From Micromonospora sp. KC606 (GTDB lineage Bacteria; Actinomycetota; Actinomycetes; Mycobacteriales; Micromonosporaceae), in contig NZ_SMKN01000001.1 of assembly GCF_004348675.1 (NCBI RefSeq), forward strand, positions 1-64,000: a stretch of DNA of 64,000 nt, read 5' to 3'. Shown in pieces: positions 53,378 to 62,037 of the stretch; position 1 is the stretch's first letter; each line of letters opens with the position of its first letter. Both the position numbers and the translations under genes were made by a program. Under the pieces are notes generated by a model. That model searched no databases. It was not told the DNA's origin and was given only the letters and a program-made list of their open reading frames with translations.

Positions 53378-54862
53378 TCACCCACCTCCCGTGAGTACTG
53401 TGGGGAACTCGGCCCGGTCCGCCGTGGCCAACGGCACCAGCAGGCTGCGGCCCGGCAGTGACCGGTGGGTGGCGGCGGCGATCCGGCGCAGCGTCCGGGC
53501 GGCGGCGCGGTCCGGCGGGGCAGCGCCGACGTCGGTTTCGGCGCCGCGGGTGACGATCAGCACCGCTACCGTCGGATCGGGGTACACGGCCTGGAAGGAG
53601 TGGTGGTTCCAGGCACTGCCCTCGTGCACCTCGCACGGGCGCCCGGTGGCTGCGGCGAATTGGCCGGCGGGCGGGATGTTCCGCTCGGCGTCCGACCAGT
53701 ACCCGACGACGTGCAGCCGCGCCAACTCCGGTCGGGATGCCAGCCAGGCCGAGGCGGCACCGGGCAGGTCGGCCGCGGCGACCGGCGGGCAGGACGGGTC
53801 GTCGGGGTCGGGGTGTGCCAGGCGCTCCTTGTACACGCGCACGTTCGCGTGGTCGGCGACGCCGAGGCCCGCGCGCAGGCCGACGCTCGCCACGAACACC
53901 CCGGCGGCGTACAGCCCGTCGAGCAGCGCTGGCAGGTCGCGACGCAGACCGCCGAGGTCGAGGACGACGTCGGGTGGATCGGCGTCGACACCGGCGGGCG
54001 CGACCTCCACCGTGGACTGAAGCTCCACCGTGGGTCGAAAGCCGCCGGGCTTGCCGCCGAGCACCTGCCGACCGAGCTGCAGCAGCCAGCGCCGCAGTCC
54101 CGGCCCGGCCCAGGGCGGCACCACGAACCGCAGGCGCGGGGTGCCCTCCGGCGGCACCGCGACGGCGTGCCGGGCCGCCGCAGCGCCGATCCGGTGGTGC
54201 CGGGCCAGGAATCGCGGGTACGCGGCGGCGAGCGCGGCACCGTCCACGACGGCAGCGGCGGCCAGAAACGCGGTGGACAGCGGGGCGCCGAGCATCGCCA
54301 CCTGGTCGGGGCCGCCACGCGGGGACAGCGGAAACGTGTCGGGCGGTGCCCCTTCGTCGCGCAGCCACACGAGCCGGCCGCCACCGCGTGGGGGTACCGC
54401 CTCGGCCAGCCGTCGGGTCTCCAGCGTCGCGCCGGAGCCGGATACCGCGAGGACCCCTCGCGACGCCCCGGCACCCGCGGCCAGTACCTGCTCGATCGCG
54501 GCGGGGTCGAGGCTGTCCAGCGTTGTCAGGCCAGCGCTGCCGCCGGTCGTCTCGATCAGCGCCCGCACGGCGAAACACCAGCCGCCGGTACCCAGCAGCA
54601 CCACCTCGGCCCCGGCCGGCACGTTGAGGGCGGCCTGGACGGCGGCGACGCTCTGCCGAACCGCGCTCCACGGTGGCGGCGAGGCCCAGCCCAGCCGCGC
54701 CGAACCAGCGGTCGTGCACTGCTCGGCCACGACGCCCGCCGCGCCCGCGCGGGAGCCGGCCGCGGCGGAGAGTACCGCGGACCACAGCGCGTCGGAGTCG
54801 AGCGCGGCGAGGCGGGTCATGCCGCCGCGCGCTGGTCCGGCCGCGTGCGAGCGTCCGGTCAT
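53378..54862 (-). CDS. Glucose-6-phosphate-isomerase-like protein
   Basis: A 494-residue SIS-fold protein. A first SIS half at about 85-200 has V-V-L-L-G-T-G-G-W-C-F-A-V-R at about 87-100. A phosphate-binding loop S-G-S-G-A-T-L-E-T lies at about 141-149, like the S-K-T-x-x-T-x-E-T of true phosphoglucose isomerases. A second half follows, with N-H-H-S-F-Q at about 419-424 resembling the catalytic N-G-Q-H-S-F block. Overall similarity to housekeeping enzymes is low. ATG 54862 overlaps the upstream stop (ATGA); ATG 54820 is an alternative. It may isomerise a phosphorylated aldose/ketose or cyclitol in the pathway. Confidence 0.72.
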   Translation of the reverse strand: MTGRSHAAGPARGGMTRLAALDSDALWSAVLSAAAGSRAGAAGVVAEQCTTAGSARLGWASPPPWSAVRQSVAAVQAALNVPAGAEVVLLGTGGWCFAVRALIETTGGSAGLTTLDSLDPAAIEQVLAAGAGASRGVLAVSGSGATLETRRLAEAVPPRGGGRLVWLRDEGAPPDTFPLSPRGGPDQVAMLGAPLSTAFLAAAAVVDGAALAAAYPRFLARHHRIGAAAARHAVAVPPEGTPRLRFVVPPWAGPGLRRWLLQLGRQVLGGKPGGFRPTVELQSTVEVAPAGVDADPPDVVLDLGGLRRDLPALLDGLYAAGVFVASVGLRAGLGVADHANVRVYKERLAHPDPDDPSCPPVAAADLPGAASAWLASRPELARLHVVGYWSDAERNIPPAGQFAAATGRPCEVHEGSAWNHHSFQAVYPDPTVAVLIVTRGAETDVGAAPPDRAAARTLRRIAAATHRSLPGRSLLVPLATADRAEFPTVLTGGG

Positions 54863-57039
54863 GACGGCGCTCGCAACTGGGGTAGCGCGGTGCCGTCGAC
54901 CGCACGTACCAACCGGCCCGGCAGCGTCAGGTCGACCACCACGCGCAGCGCCGGATCGCCGTTCACGCGTCCGGTAGCCGCGAGGTCGTCCAGGACGGCC
55001 GGTGCGGCGTCGAGCGACACCACGTGGCTGACCAGTGGGCCCAGCCGCAGTCCGTGGGGGCCCGCGCAGAGGTCGAGCGCCTCGCGGTACTCGTCGGCCG
55101 AGGCACCACGCGAGCCGAGCAGAATGCCGGCGCGGCCGTCCGGCAGTCGCACCGTCCGCCGCTCTCCGCACCGGATCGGGTGGGTCTGCACCGCGTCGCC
55201 GCCGGGCACGCGCACGGTGTCCCCGGGCAGGAAGCCCCCGAACAGGTGGACCGTGGCACCGTCCGCCAACGCGGGCCACAGGTCCGCCAGGATGTCGGGT
55301 CCGGCGCCGGAGACGCACACCACGACCGCGTCGACGCCGGCGCCGCCGGTGGCGTCCAGCACGGCCGCAGCGAGGCCGGCGGAGATCGGCAGGCAGTCCT
55401 GGTCGGACACCACACCGCGGGCCACCGCCAGGCGCAGGCGGTCGCCGCCGCGGTTGGCGAGGAGCACCCGCTCCGCTCCCCACCGGCGGGCCAGCAGCAC
55501 GTGCAGCAGGCCGGAGATTCCACCGCCGACCACCAGGACCCGCCGACCGCGGCCGGAGTCGCGGGCCAGCCGCAGGGAGCGCACCGCGCACGCGAGCGGC
55601 TCCAGCAGCACCCACTCGGCCCGCCCCTCATCGGGTAGTCGCACCGCCTGGCCGCGCTCGGCGAGGGCACCGTCCCAGATCGCGATTTCGCGGAGGACCC
55701 CGGGCTGGTTGTGGCCGATCTTGTCGTGGTCGTCGTGGGGATGGTTGGGGTTGACCCCGATCACGTGGCCGGGGGCGACGGCGTGCACGGCCGCGCCCAC
55801 CTCGACGACCTGGGCGACGCACTCGTGGCCGAGCACGCCGGGCTCGCAGCCGCGCTCGCCGCGCAGCATCTGCAGGTCCGTGCCGCAGATGCCGGCGTAC
55901 GCGACGCGGGCCAGGAACTGCTCCCGGCCGCAGCGTGGCCGGGGCCGGAGGCGCACCGTGGCGGTCGGTTCACCCACCGGCTTGTGCAGCTCGCGGTACT
56001 GGCCGCGGCGGGCGGCCAGGAACTCCGCCATGCCGAGGAGGCTGCCGTCGCCGTCGCATGACGGGCGCACCAGCGCGTCCAGGTCGTCCGCGGTCCATCC
56101 GGTGAACCAGCCGCCCTGCGGCAGCAGCTCGCCCAGGTTGGCGCGCAGCGCGGCGTACCACGGCGCGCCGACGCCGTTGGCGAACCCGCCCATGACCACG
56201 AACCGCCGCAGCCCGAGCAGCGCCGACATGTGCAGCAGTTGCGCGGCGAGCGGACGGGTGGACACCCGCAGCACCGCGGCGGCGAACTCGTCGGCGGTGC
56301 TGGCTACCTGGGCGAGGTCGCGACTGGTCAGGCGCTCCGGCACGCCTTCGGCGAGTACGTGCAGCTTCGAATCGCGCCAGCGTCGCGGCCACGCCGTGGC
56401 GAGCAGCGCCACGAGCCGCACTGTCGCCGGCCCCGACACGTACGAGCAGAGGTCGCTGGTGTTGCCGCACTCGCACCACGGCGTGCCGGCGCCGTCGAGC
56501 TCGGCCGGTGGGTCGACACGGACGTGGCCGACTTCGCCGCCCAGCCCGTCGGCGTCGAGGAGCAGCTTGCGGTCGAACGGCAGGGCGTCGTCGAAAACCT
56601 TGACCGCGACGCCGGTACTGACCGTGACCAGGCCGAACCGGCCCAGCGACCGGTACCGCCAGGCCGCGGCGGCAATATCGTTGGCGACCGTGATGCTGGC
56701 CCACGGCAGTCGGGCCGCCATCGCCGCGGCGAGGTCGAAGCCCTCGCTCGGCTCGTGCCACAGCATGGACGCGTTGCGGATCCGGCCCGTGGCGTCGACG
56801 GTGGCACCCACCGCGAGCCCGACCTCGCGCGCCCGCCCTGGCGTCTCCGACCGCACGCGGGCCACGGCGTCGGCTATCCGGTCCAGGTGCTCCGCTCGGA
56901 TCGAGCCGCCCGGGGGCGGCTTGGGGGTGGCGAACCGCACCGGACCGGGCAGCAGGCGCCCGCCGACGCAGACCCCGATCCGCGTGGTGGTGCCGCCCAT
57001 GTCGACGCAGATCGACGCGGCATCAGTCAACGACGTCAC
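54859..57039 (-). CDS. Fusion: ROK sugar/cyclitol kinase + zinc alcohol dehydrogenase
   Basis: A single 726-residue protein. Residues 1-350 are a ROK kinase: ATP loop D-M-G-G-T-T-T-R at 13-20, catalytic Asp in V-A-N-D at about 121 and G-H at 171-172. The zinc knot C-E-C-G-x-x-x-x-x-C is at 189-198. Residues 355-726 are a medium-chain dehydrogenase: catalytic zinc ligands Cys385 in G-I-C-G-T-D and His405-Glu406, and NAD loop V-G-G-G-I-S-G at about 504-510. The four structural-zinc cysteines are absent. ROK kinases phosphorylate C7-cyclitols in acarbose-type pathways. GTG 57039 has AAAGGAG 8 bases upstream. The linker region is continuous with no stop. Confidence 0.85.
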   Translation of the reverse strand: MTSLTDAASICVDMGGTTTRIGVCVGGRLLPGPVRFATPKPPPGGSIRAEHLDRIADAVARVRSETPGRAREVGLAVGATVDATGRIRNASMLWHEPSEGFDLAAAMAARLPWASITVANDIAAAAWRYRSLGRFGLVTVSTGVAVKVFDDALPFDRKLLLDADGLGGEVGHVRVDPPAELDGAGTPWCECGNTSDLCSYVSGPATVRLVALLATAWPRRWRDSKLHVLAEGVPERLTSRDLAQVASTADEFAAAVLRVSTRPLAAQLLHMSALLGLRRFVVMGGFANGVGAPWYAALRANLGELLPQGGWFTGWTADDLDALVRPSCDGDGSLLGMAEFLAARRGQYRELHKPVGEPTATVRLRPRPRCGREQFLARVAYAGICGTDLQMLRGERGCEPGVLGHECVAQVVEVGAAVHAVAPGHVIGVNPNHPHDDHDKIGHNQPGVLREIAIWDGALAERGQAVRLPDEGRAEWVLLEPLACAVRSLRLARDSGRGRRVLVVGGGISGLLHVLLARRWGAERVLLANRGGDRLRLAVARGVVSDQDCLPISAGLAAAVLDATGGAGVDAVVVCVSGAGPDILADLWPALADGATVHLFGGFLPGDTVRVPGGDAVQTHPIRCGERRTVRLPDGRAGILLGSRGASADEYREALDLCAGPHGLRLGPLVSHVVSLDAAPAVLDDLAATGRVNGDPALRVVVDLTLPGRLVRAVDGTALPQLRAPS

Positions 57040-57067
57040 CGTCACCTCTCCTTTCGGCCGGGGCCCG

Positions 57068-59365
57068 TCAGCGGCCAGGACCGTGTGTCCGGGCCGCGAG
57101 TTCCGCGCAGGCGTCCGCCACCAGGTCGGCACTGATCTCGTCGATTGAGTCGATGAAGTCGCCGACGCCGATGCGGCGGGGCACCACGAGGTGCAGCCAC
57201 CCGGCCTTGTGCGGCACCACCTCCCCCTGCAGCCGGCGCCAGAGCGCGGCCGGGTCGCACACCGGGTTCCACAGTGCGAGGCCGGTCCGCCGCAGCAGCG
57301 CCAGCAGCCGGTCGAGGTCGGTGCGCCCCAGGTATCCGGTGCGGAAGGCCAGGTACGACGAGAGCGCCATGCCGATCGCGACCGCCTCGCCGTGGCGCAG
57401 CCGGTATCCGGACATGGACTCCAGGGCGTGGCCGAACTCATGACCGAAGTCGGGCAACCGGCGGAGGTTCTCTTCGATCGGGTTGGCGGAGAGCTGGCGG
57501 AGCATCGCCCCGATCGCGCGGTCGAGGATCTCCCGCACCTGCGGGGTGTCCCGGGCTGCCAGCACGTCGGCGTGATGCCGCTCGACCAGGGCGAACAGCT
57601 CGGCGTCGCAGACCACCGCCATCTTGATCACTTCGGCCAGCCCGCAGCGCAACTCCGCTGGCGCCAGGGTGCGCAGGAACGCCGTGTCGCACAGGCAGGC
57701 GAGCGGCGGATGGTACGCGCCGAGCAGGTTCTTGTGGCCGTTGAGGTTGACGCCGACCTTGAGACCGACACCGGCGTCGACCATGCCGACGAGCGTGGTG
57801 GGCACCCGGATGTACGGGGTGTCGCCGCGGTAGAGGTAGGCCGCGTACCCGACGACGTCCATCAGGGTGCCGCCGCCGACCACGAGTAACCGGTCGTCCC
57901 CGCCCAGTCCGAGCCCCTCGGCGACCCGCAGCACAGTGGCCACCTGGGTCAGGTTCTTGGTGTGCTCGGTCGCGGTGATCGGCAGTACGGTGAATCGGGC
58001 GAGATACCCCCGGTTCCGGCACCCGGACAGCAGCCGATGCACCCGGTCGACCTGGTCCGGCGCGTACGGGTCGACCACCGCCAGCACCTGGCAGCGCTCG
58101 GGCAGCAGATCGGCGAGGGCGGCGCCGTGTGGGGCGAGCACCTCGTCGGTGAAGCGCACCGGGAAGTTGGCCGGAACGTCGACCCGGAGCTGGGTGCCCA
58201 TGACCATCCCGGTGCCCCGGCTCGGCAACCCTGCCACCGCCGTCAGGTCCGCGTCGGACAGAGCGCCGCGAGTAGCCCTTCCCGGCCGGCTCGACCCGCC
58301 GGAGAGGTCCGCCTGATCGCTGAGTGCCCGCGCCAGCGCGGCCCTGTCCACCGTTACCGGCTCGCCGGCACTGTCCGCGGTAGGCAGCGTCAGCGTGACC
58401 GTGCCGTCGCCGGACGCCGCGTTGGCCACCCAGCGTTGCGCGGTCGCGGCGTCGACCGCCGCGGCGGGGCGTAGAGCCAGTCTTTCGGCCAGCCCGTCGA
58501 GCGCGCGTACGGCCTGTGCCGGCAGCCGGCCGAGCCGGTGCGCGACCCGGGCGGCGGTCAGCAGGGACCAGGCCCGCCGCTCCGGTTCGGCCAGTGCGGT
58601 GGGGGCCAGTGGCAGCCACGCCTCGCCGTTCCGCCACGCCGGGTGGCCCGGGCCGAGCCGCTGGCACAGCCGGAGGACCGCCGAGAGCGCGTCGGCCTGA
58701 CAGCCGTCCACATCTGATCGGTCCAGCCGGTCGAGCAACTGCGGGTCGAGCACGGCCAGCGACAGCAGCGCGACCCGCTCCGCCGGGCGGGCCAGCACGC
58801 CCTCCTCGTCGACGATCACGTGGGTGCGGCGGGCCAGCGCGGTGATCCCTTCCTCGTCGAGAGCGGCGCGGAGTCCGTCCCGAAGGCAACCGACCACGGC
58901 CGCGAGGTCACGGTGGACGCGGACCGCCGCGGTGTGCCGCCGAAACGAGGCCGCGGCCACCGCCACCACCCGGCCGGTGCGCTCACCGCCGAACGCGACC
59001 ACCGCGTCGCGCCGCCCGAGCTGGGCCTTCACGGCCGCCTCGACGACGTAGCCGCACGCGCCCACCCCGGCTACCCGGGGTTCGTCGCCGGCGGCCCCGG
59101 CGTCCGCGTCGACGCAGTAGAAATCGTCCAGATCGCCGCGGCGCTGCGCGGCGCGCAGGTAACCGATCAGCGGTTCGCTGCGTTCGGCGGCCATGTCGTC
59201 GCGGACCACGAGCAGCCGCCGGGCCGGGCCCCAGGCGTCCGCCAGCACCGGGTTGTCCGGCGCGAACAGGTCTCGGACCACGTCGAGCCGGAACCCTGCG
59301 GTAATGGTGGCTCGCAGTGTCGCCCCCGCCGGCGCGGACGGGACCCTTGTTACCACGTCAGGCAT
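57068..59365 (-). CDS. Tandem sugar phosphate cyclase (degenerate + active domain)
   Basis: A 765-residue protein made of two cyclase domains. The C-terminal one (about 390-755) is complete: NAD loop V-V-G-G-G-T-L-M-D-V-V-G-Y at about 495-507, V-P-T-T-L-V-G-M-V-D-A-G-V-G at about 521-534, G-V-N-L-N-G-H-K-N near 538-546, and zinc ligands E577, H642/H646 (G-H-E-F-G-H) and H658 (H-G-E). The pattern fits sedoheptulose-7-phosphate cyclases (EEVS type) better than dehydroquinate synthase. The N-terminal domain (about 15-360) follows the same order, but F-G-G-E-R-T replaces the NAD loop, the P-T-T-L and zinc-His motifs are gone, and H-G-E is N-G-E. ATG 59365 follows GAGGAA. Confidence 0.85.
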   Translation of the reverse strand: MPDVVTRVPSAPAGATLRATITAGFRLDVVRDLFAPDNPVLADAWGPARRLLVVRDDMAAERSEPLIGYLRAAQRRGDLDDFYCVDADAGAAGDEPRVAGVGACGYVVEAAVKAQLGRRDAVVAFGGERTGRVVAVAAASFRRHTAAVRVHRDLAAVVGCLRDGLRAALDEEGITALARRTHVIVDEEGVLARPAERVALLSLAVLDPQLLDRLDRSDVDGCQADALSAVLRLCQRLGPGHPAWRNGEAWLPLAPTALAEPERRAWSLLTAARVAHRLGRLPAQAVRALDGLAERLALRPAAAVDAATAQRWVANAASGDGTVTLTLPTADSAGEPVTVDRAALARALSDQADLSGGSSRPGRATRGALSDADLTAVAGLPSRGTGMVMGTQLRVDVPANFPVRFTDEVLAPHGAALADLLPERCQVLAVVDPYAPDQVDRVHRLLSGCRNRGYLARFTVLPITATEHTKNLTQVATVLRVAEGLGLGGDDRLLVVGGGTLMDVVGYAAYLYRGDTPYIRVPTTLVGMVDAGVGLKVGVNLNGHKNLLGAYHPPLACLCDTAFLRTLAPAELRCGLAEVIKMAVVCDAELFALVERHHADVLAARDTPQVREILDRAIGAMLRQLSANPIEENLRRLPDFGHEFGHALESMSGYRLRHGEAVAIGMALSSYLAFRTGYLGRTDLDRLLALLRRTGLALWNPVCDPAALWRRLQGEVVPHKAGWLHLVVPRRIGVGDFIDSIDEISADLVADACAELAARTHGPGR

Positions 59366-59398
59366 CGCAAGGCCCGCTTCCTCGCGTCCTGGTCCTGA

Positions 59399-60865
59399 TC
59401 AGGCTGGGACAACGGCGGGGTGCTGGCGGCGTGCCGCGATGTCGCGCCGCAGCAGGTCGACCAGCGGCTGCCAGGGCTGGCAGTTCTCCAGTCGGAACGA
59501 GCGCATCATCTGGTCGATGTCGTCCTCGCCCATGCCGCGGAAGAGCTCGCCGAACTGCGGCAACAGCGCCTCCGAGAAGAGGATCTGCAGGACCGTCCGG
59601 CAGACCATGAACTCGCTTCCCCACGGGTACGGGTTCCAGTCGGGGCACTCTTGCGCGAGGGTCTTGTGGATCGGGCCGAGCACGTGACCCATCTTCCGGC
59701 GGTCGCCGCCCCAGAGGTCCACCGCCAGGCGTGCCTTCTTCTCGAGAATCGGCCGGATCCGCTCCAGGTACGGGCCGTTCGCGGCGAGGCGAAGCGGCGC
59801 CGCGACCCCGACATCCTTGTACGACCAGTAGGTCCAGCTCGCGTTGTACTTGCGGAACACGTCGAGCTGGTCGCCGAGCAGCCGCAGGCGTTCCTCCTCC
59901 ACGTCCGGCCACACGGCGTTGAACTCACCCACGACGATGGGCGTGCCCGTTTCCCGCATGTAGACGGTGCGGTGCAGGAAGCTCCGCTCCACCTCGTCCT
60001 TGTCCCAGTACGCCTCGTCCTCCGACTCGGCCGCCGGGCCGCCGCCAGCGTCGAGCACGTGGATGGGTCGGTGCCGGCCCGGGTAGCGGCTGCCCGGTGT
60101 GTACCCCGGCGCCGGGTAGTCGTGCGGGCAGTAGACGGTGTTGGGCCACGGCTCGCCGAAGAAGTCGAAGTCGAGCGCGTACCGGTTGCCGTCCAGGAAC
60201 AGAATGTGGTTTTGGTCGATCTCCCGGATCGCCTCGACCAGGCGCTGGTAGAACGGGCCCACCTTCTCGGCGCTCGGATCTGCCGGCTCGTTGATCGGGT
60301 TGTAGCCGGCGACCCACGGGTTGTCCTTGTACCGGGACGCGATCGCCCGCCACAGGTGTACCACCCGGTCCTGGAACGTTCGGTGCACCCAGAATTGCGA
60401 GGTGTGCGTGGGGTTGTCGCAGTGCCAGTCCTGGTGTTGCCAGCCGGGAACGGTGTGCAGGTCGAGTACCGTGCGGATGCCCTGCGCGCCGCAGAGCTCG
60501 ATCACCCGGTCGAGATAGCGAAAGCCGTTCTCGTTGATCTCAAACGGCGCGTCGTCACTTTCGAGATACTTGTAGCTGAACGGCAGGCGGACCATGTTGA
60601 TGCCGAGGGAGGCGAGGTACGCCGCGTCATCGGCGGTGAAGAAGTGCTCGAGAAATCGGTCGAAGAAGAAATCCCGCAATCCTGGCCCCAGCACCTGCCC
60701 GACCGCTGCCCGCTGGCCCTCCTCGTATCCCGGAAAACCAGTTATCCAGTTCTCCATGTTGAGCCAGCCGGCGACTCCGATGCCGAACAATGTGACCGGC
60801 GTGCCGTCGGAGTCGACGAGGTCTGAGCCACTCACCCGAAGAAACGACGCATTGTTGGTGGACAC
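59399..60865 (-). CDS. GH5-type glycoside hydrolase without signal peptide
   Basis: A 488-residue (beta/alpha)8 hydrolase. It starts near a W-L-N-M-E-N-W-I-T-G-F-P-G segment and has N-M-V-R-L-P-F-S-Y. The acid/base Glu lies in Y-N-P-I-N-E-P and the nucleophile Glu in V-V-G-E-F-N-A-V-W, and a W-S-Y-K-D loop follows. This is the clan A layout of exo-glucanase-like GH5 enzymes, which cleave beta-glucosides. GTG 60865 follows GGAGG (60873-60877) by seven bases, and the start is polar with no hydrophobic run, so the enzyme should stay inside the cell. As first gene of the operon it may trim a glycosylated precursor or work on the product. Confidence 0.87.
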   Translation of the reverse strand: MSTNNASFLRVSGSDLVDSDGTPVTLFGIGVAGWLNMENWITGFPGYEEGQRAAVGQVLGPGLRDFFFDRFLEHFFTADDAAYLASLGINMVRLPFSYKYLESDDAPFEINENGFRYLDRVIELCGAQGIRTVLDLHTVPGWQHQDWHCDNPTHTSQFWVHRTFQDRVVHLWRAIASRYKDNPWVAGYNPINEPADPSAEKVGPFYQRLVEAIREIDQNHILFLDGNRYALDFDFFGEPWPNTVYCPHDYPAPGYTPGSRYPGRHRPIHVLDAGGGPAAESEDEAYWDKDEVERSFLHRTVYMRETGTPIVVGEFNAVWPDVEEERLRLLGDQLDVFRKYNASWTYWSYKDVGVAAPLRLAANGPYLERIRPILEKKARLAVDLWGGDRRKMGHVLGPIHKTLAQECPDWNPYPWGSEFMVCRTVLQILFSEALLPQFGELFRGMGEDDIDQMMRSFRLENCQPWQPLVDLLRRDIAARRQHPAVVPA

Positions 60866-61362
60866 CCGAACACCTCCGCCATTTGTGCCCTCACTGCGGG
60901 ACTGACCAGAACAGTAGCGACCTACGGAGACAGGCACCAATATACGAAAGTCGTAGCCGCCTCTACGACCAAAGCCGTACCCGTCGGATTCATCCCCGTA
61001 CTATGCGCGGTTCGTCCGCGGCGCCTCGCCGTACCCCGGGTGAAACCGTGCGGAATCGGAAACGCGCAACGGTCATAGGCAGGAGCACCAAAATCGCCCA
61101 TGCTGGAGGACGGACATTGTATGCGGTATCTTCAATGGGAGCGCTTCCAGCTTGTTTGATAAATTGCACAGCTTTCCGTCAGGAGACCACGGATGTCGGA
61201 AATTTCCCAGGAAGTTCTGGATGCCCGAAGAAGTCGCCTCTCGTGTGAGAGCAATGTGCTATTGAGAAGTACTCGAGCTGGTGGAAAATTTGAGCGGCAA
61301 GCGGCCGATGTACGCAAAGACATGTTGTTGCGTTCCGGAGCGCCGCTGCCGGGTGGACAGGT
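60866..61362. other. 497-base divergent control region
   Basis: This stretch separates the leftward ten-gene operon from the rightward response regulator. It is less GC-rich than its surroundings and contains the dyad at 60950-60969. It must hold the promoters of both units. I find no reading frame with coding character; short frames on either strand lack domains. A half-site-like GTACTA lies at 60998-61003. Confidence 0.6.
60950..60969. promoter_or_regulatory. 20-bp dyad GTCGTAG-N6-CTACGAC
   Basis: A perfect 7-bp inverted repeat with a six-base spacer lies about 85 bases upstream of the operon start at 60865. Its size suits a dimeric LuxR/NarL-type regulator, such as the one encoded at 61363. 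A related dyad of the same spacing occurs at 63007-63026. Confidence 0.55.
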
Positions 61363-62037
61363 ATGAGGCCGGCCAGCGCGGAGGTCACCGTGGCGCTCGC
61401 CGACGACCAGACCCTCTTTCGCGACGGGGTCCGCGAGATGCTCGCCGCCGATCCGTACCTCCGGGTCGTCGGCGAGGCGGCACACGGCGAGGCGGCCATC
61501 GCGCTCTGTGTCGAACGGCAGCCCGACGTGCTCCTGCTCGACGTGGAGATGCCTGGCCCGGGCGCCGCCGTGGTGCTGCGGCAGCTTCGCCGGTTGTGCC
61601 CGCGTACCCGAGCCGTCGTGCTGACCATGCATGACGACGCCGACATCGTGCACGAGGTGCTCGAATGCGGGGCCGTCGCGTACCTGGTCAAGACCATCCA
61701 CCGGGCCGAGCTGGTCGCGGCGGTGATCGCGGCGGCCGGCGAGTCGGCGACCGTCCGGCTGTCGGTGTCCCGGCGGACCCTCGAGCGTTTGGTCAAACAG
61801 CGGCGCACCACGCCCGAGGGTGCGCTGACCGAGCGGGAGCTGGAGGTCTTACGCCTGACGGCACAGGCACTGAGCAACGCTCAGATCGCCAGCCGGCTAC
61901 GCATCACCGAGGCGACGGTCAAGCGCCACCTGACGAACATCTACGGGAAGCTGCAGGCTGTCTCTCGGGTCGACGCGGTCCGTAAGGCGGCAGCCGCCTA
62001 CCTGATCGAGGGTAATCAGGGCAGATCCACCAAATGA
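61363..62037 (+). CDS. NarL/LuxR-family response regulator (orphan)
   Basis: A 224-residue regulator. The receiver domain (about 8-125) has the acidic pair A-D-D-Q, the phospho-Asp in V-L-L-L-D-V-E-M-P at about 60, the conserved Thr in V-L-T-M-H-D and Lys in Y-L-V-K-T. The LuxR helix-turn-helix (about 155-215) has L-T-E-R-E-L-E-V-L-R and I-A-S-R-L-R-I-T-E-A-T-V-K-R-H. No kinase gene is nearby, so phosphorylation would come from a distant partner or not at all. It is the likely pathway-specific regulator. Its last 22 bases overlap the convergent glycosyltransferase gene. Confidence 0.9.
   Translation: MRPASAEVTVALADDQTLFRDGVREMLAADPYLRVVGEAAHGEAAIALCVERQPDVLLLDVEMPGPGAAVVLRQLRRLCPRTRAVVLTMHDDADIVHEVLECGAVAYLVKTIHRAELVAAVIAAAGESATVRLSVSRRTLERLVKQRRTTPEGALTERELEVLRLTAQALSNAQIASRLRITEATVKRHLTNIYGKLQAVSRVDAVRKAAAAYLIEGNQGRSTK

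Noticed and set aside
53465-57148. A 1227-codon plus-strand frame opposite the PGI-like and kinase-dehydrogenase genes
   Set aside because: It is antisense to two genes with clear catalytic motifs, has Arg/Pro/Ser-rich composition and no domain. Long antisense frames are common in GC-rich coding DNA.
57068-59365. Reading the cyclase as plain dehydroquinate synthase
   Set aside because: The G-V-N-L-N-G-H-K-N and A-G-V-G-L-K pattern departs from dehydroquinate synthase, and the cluster has no shikimate genes. EEVS-type is favoured but not proven.
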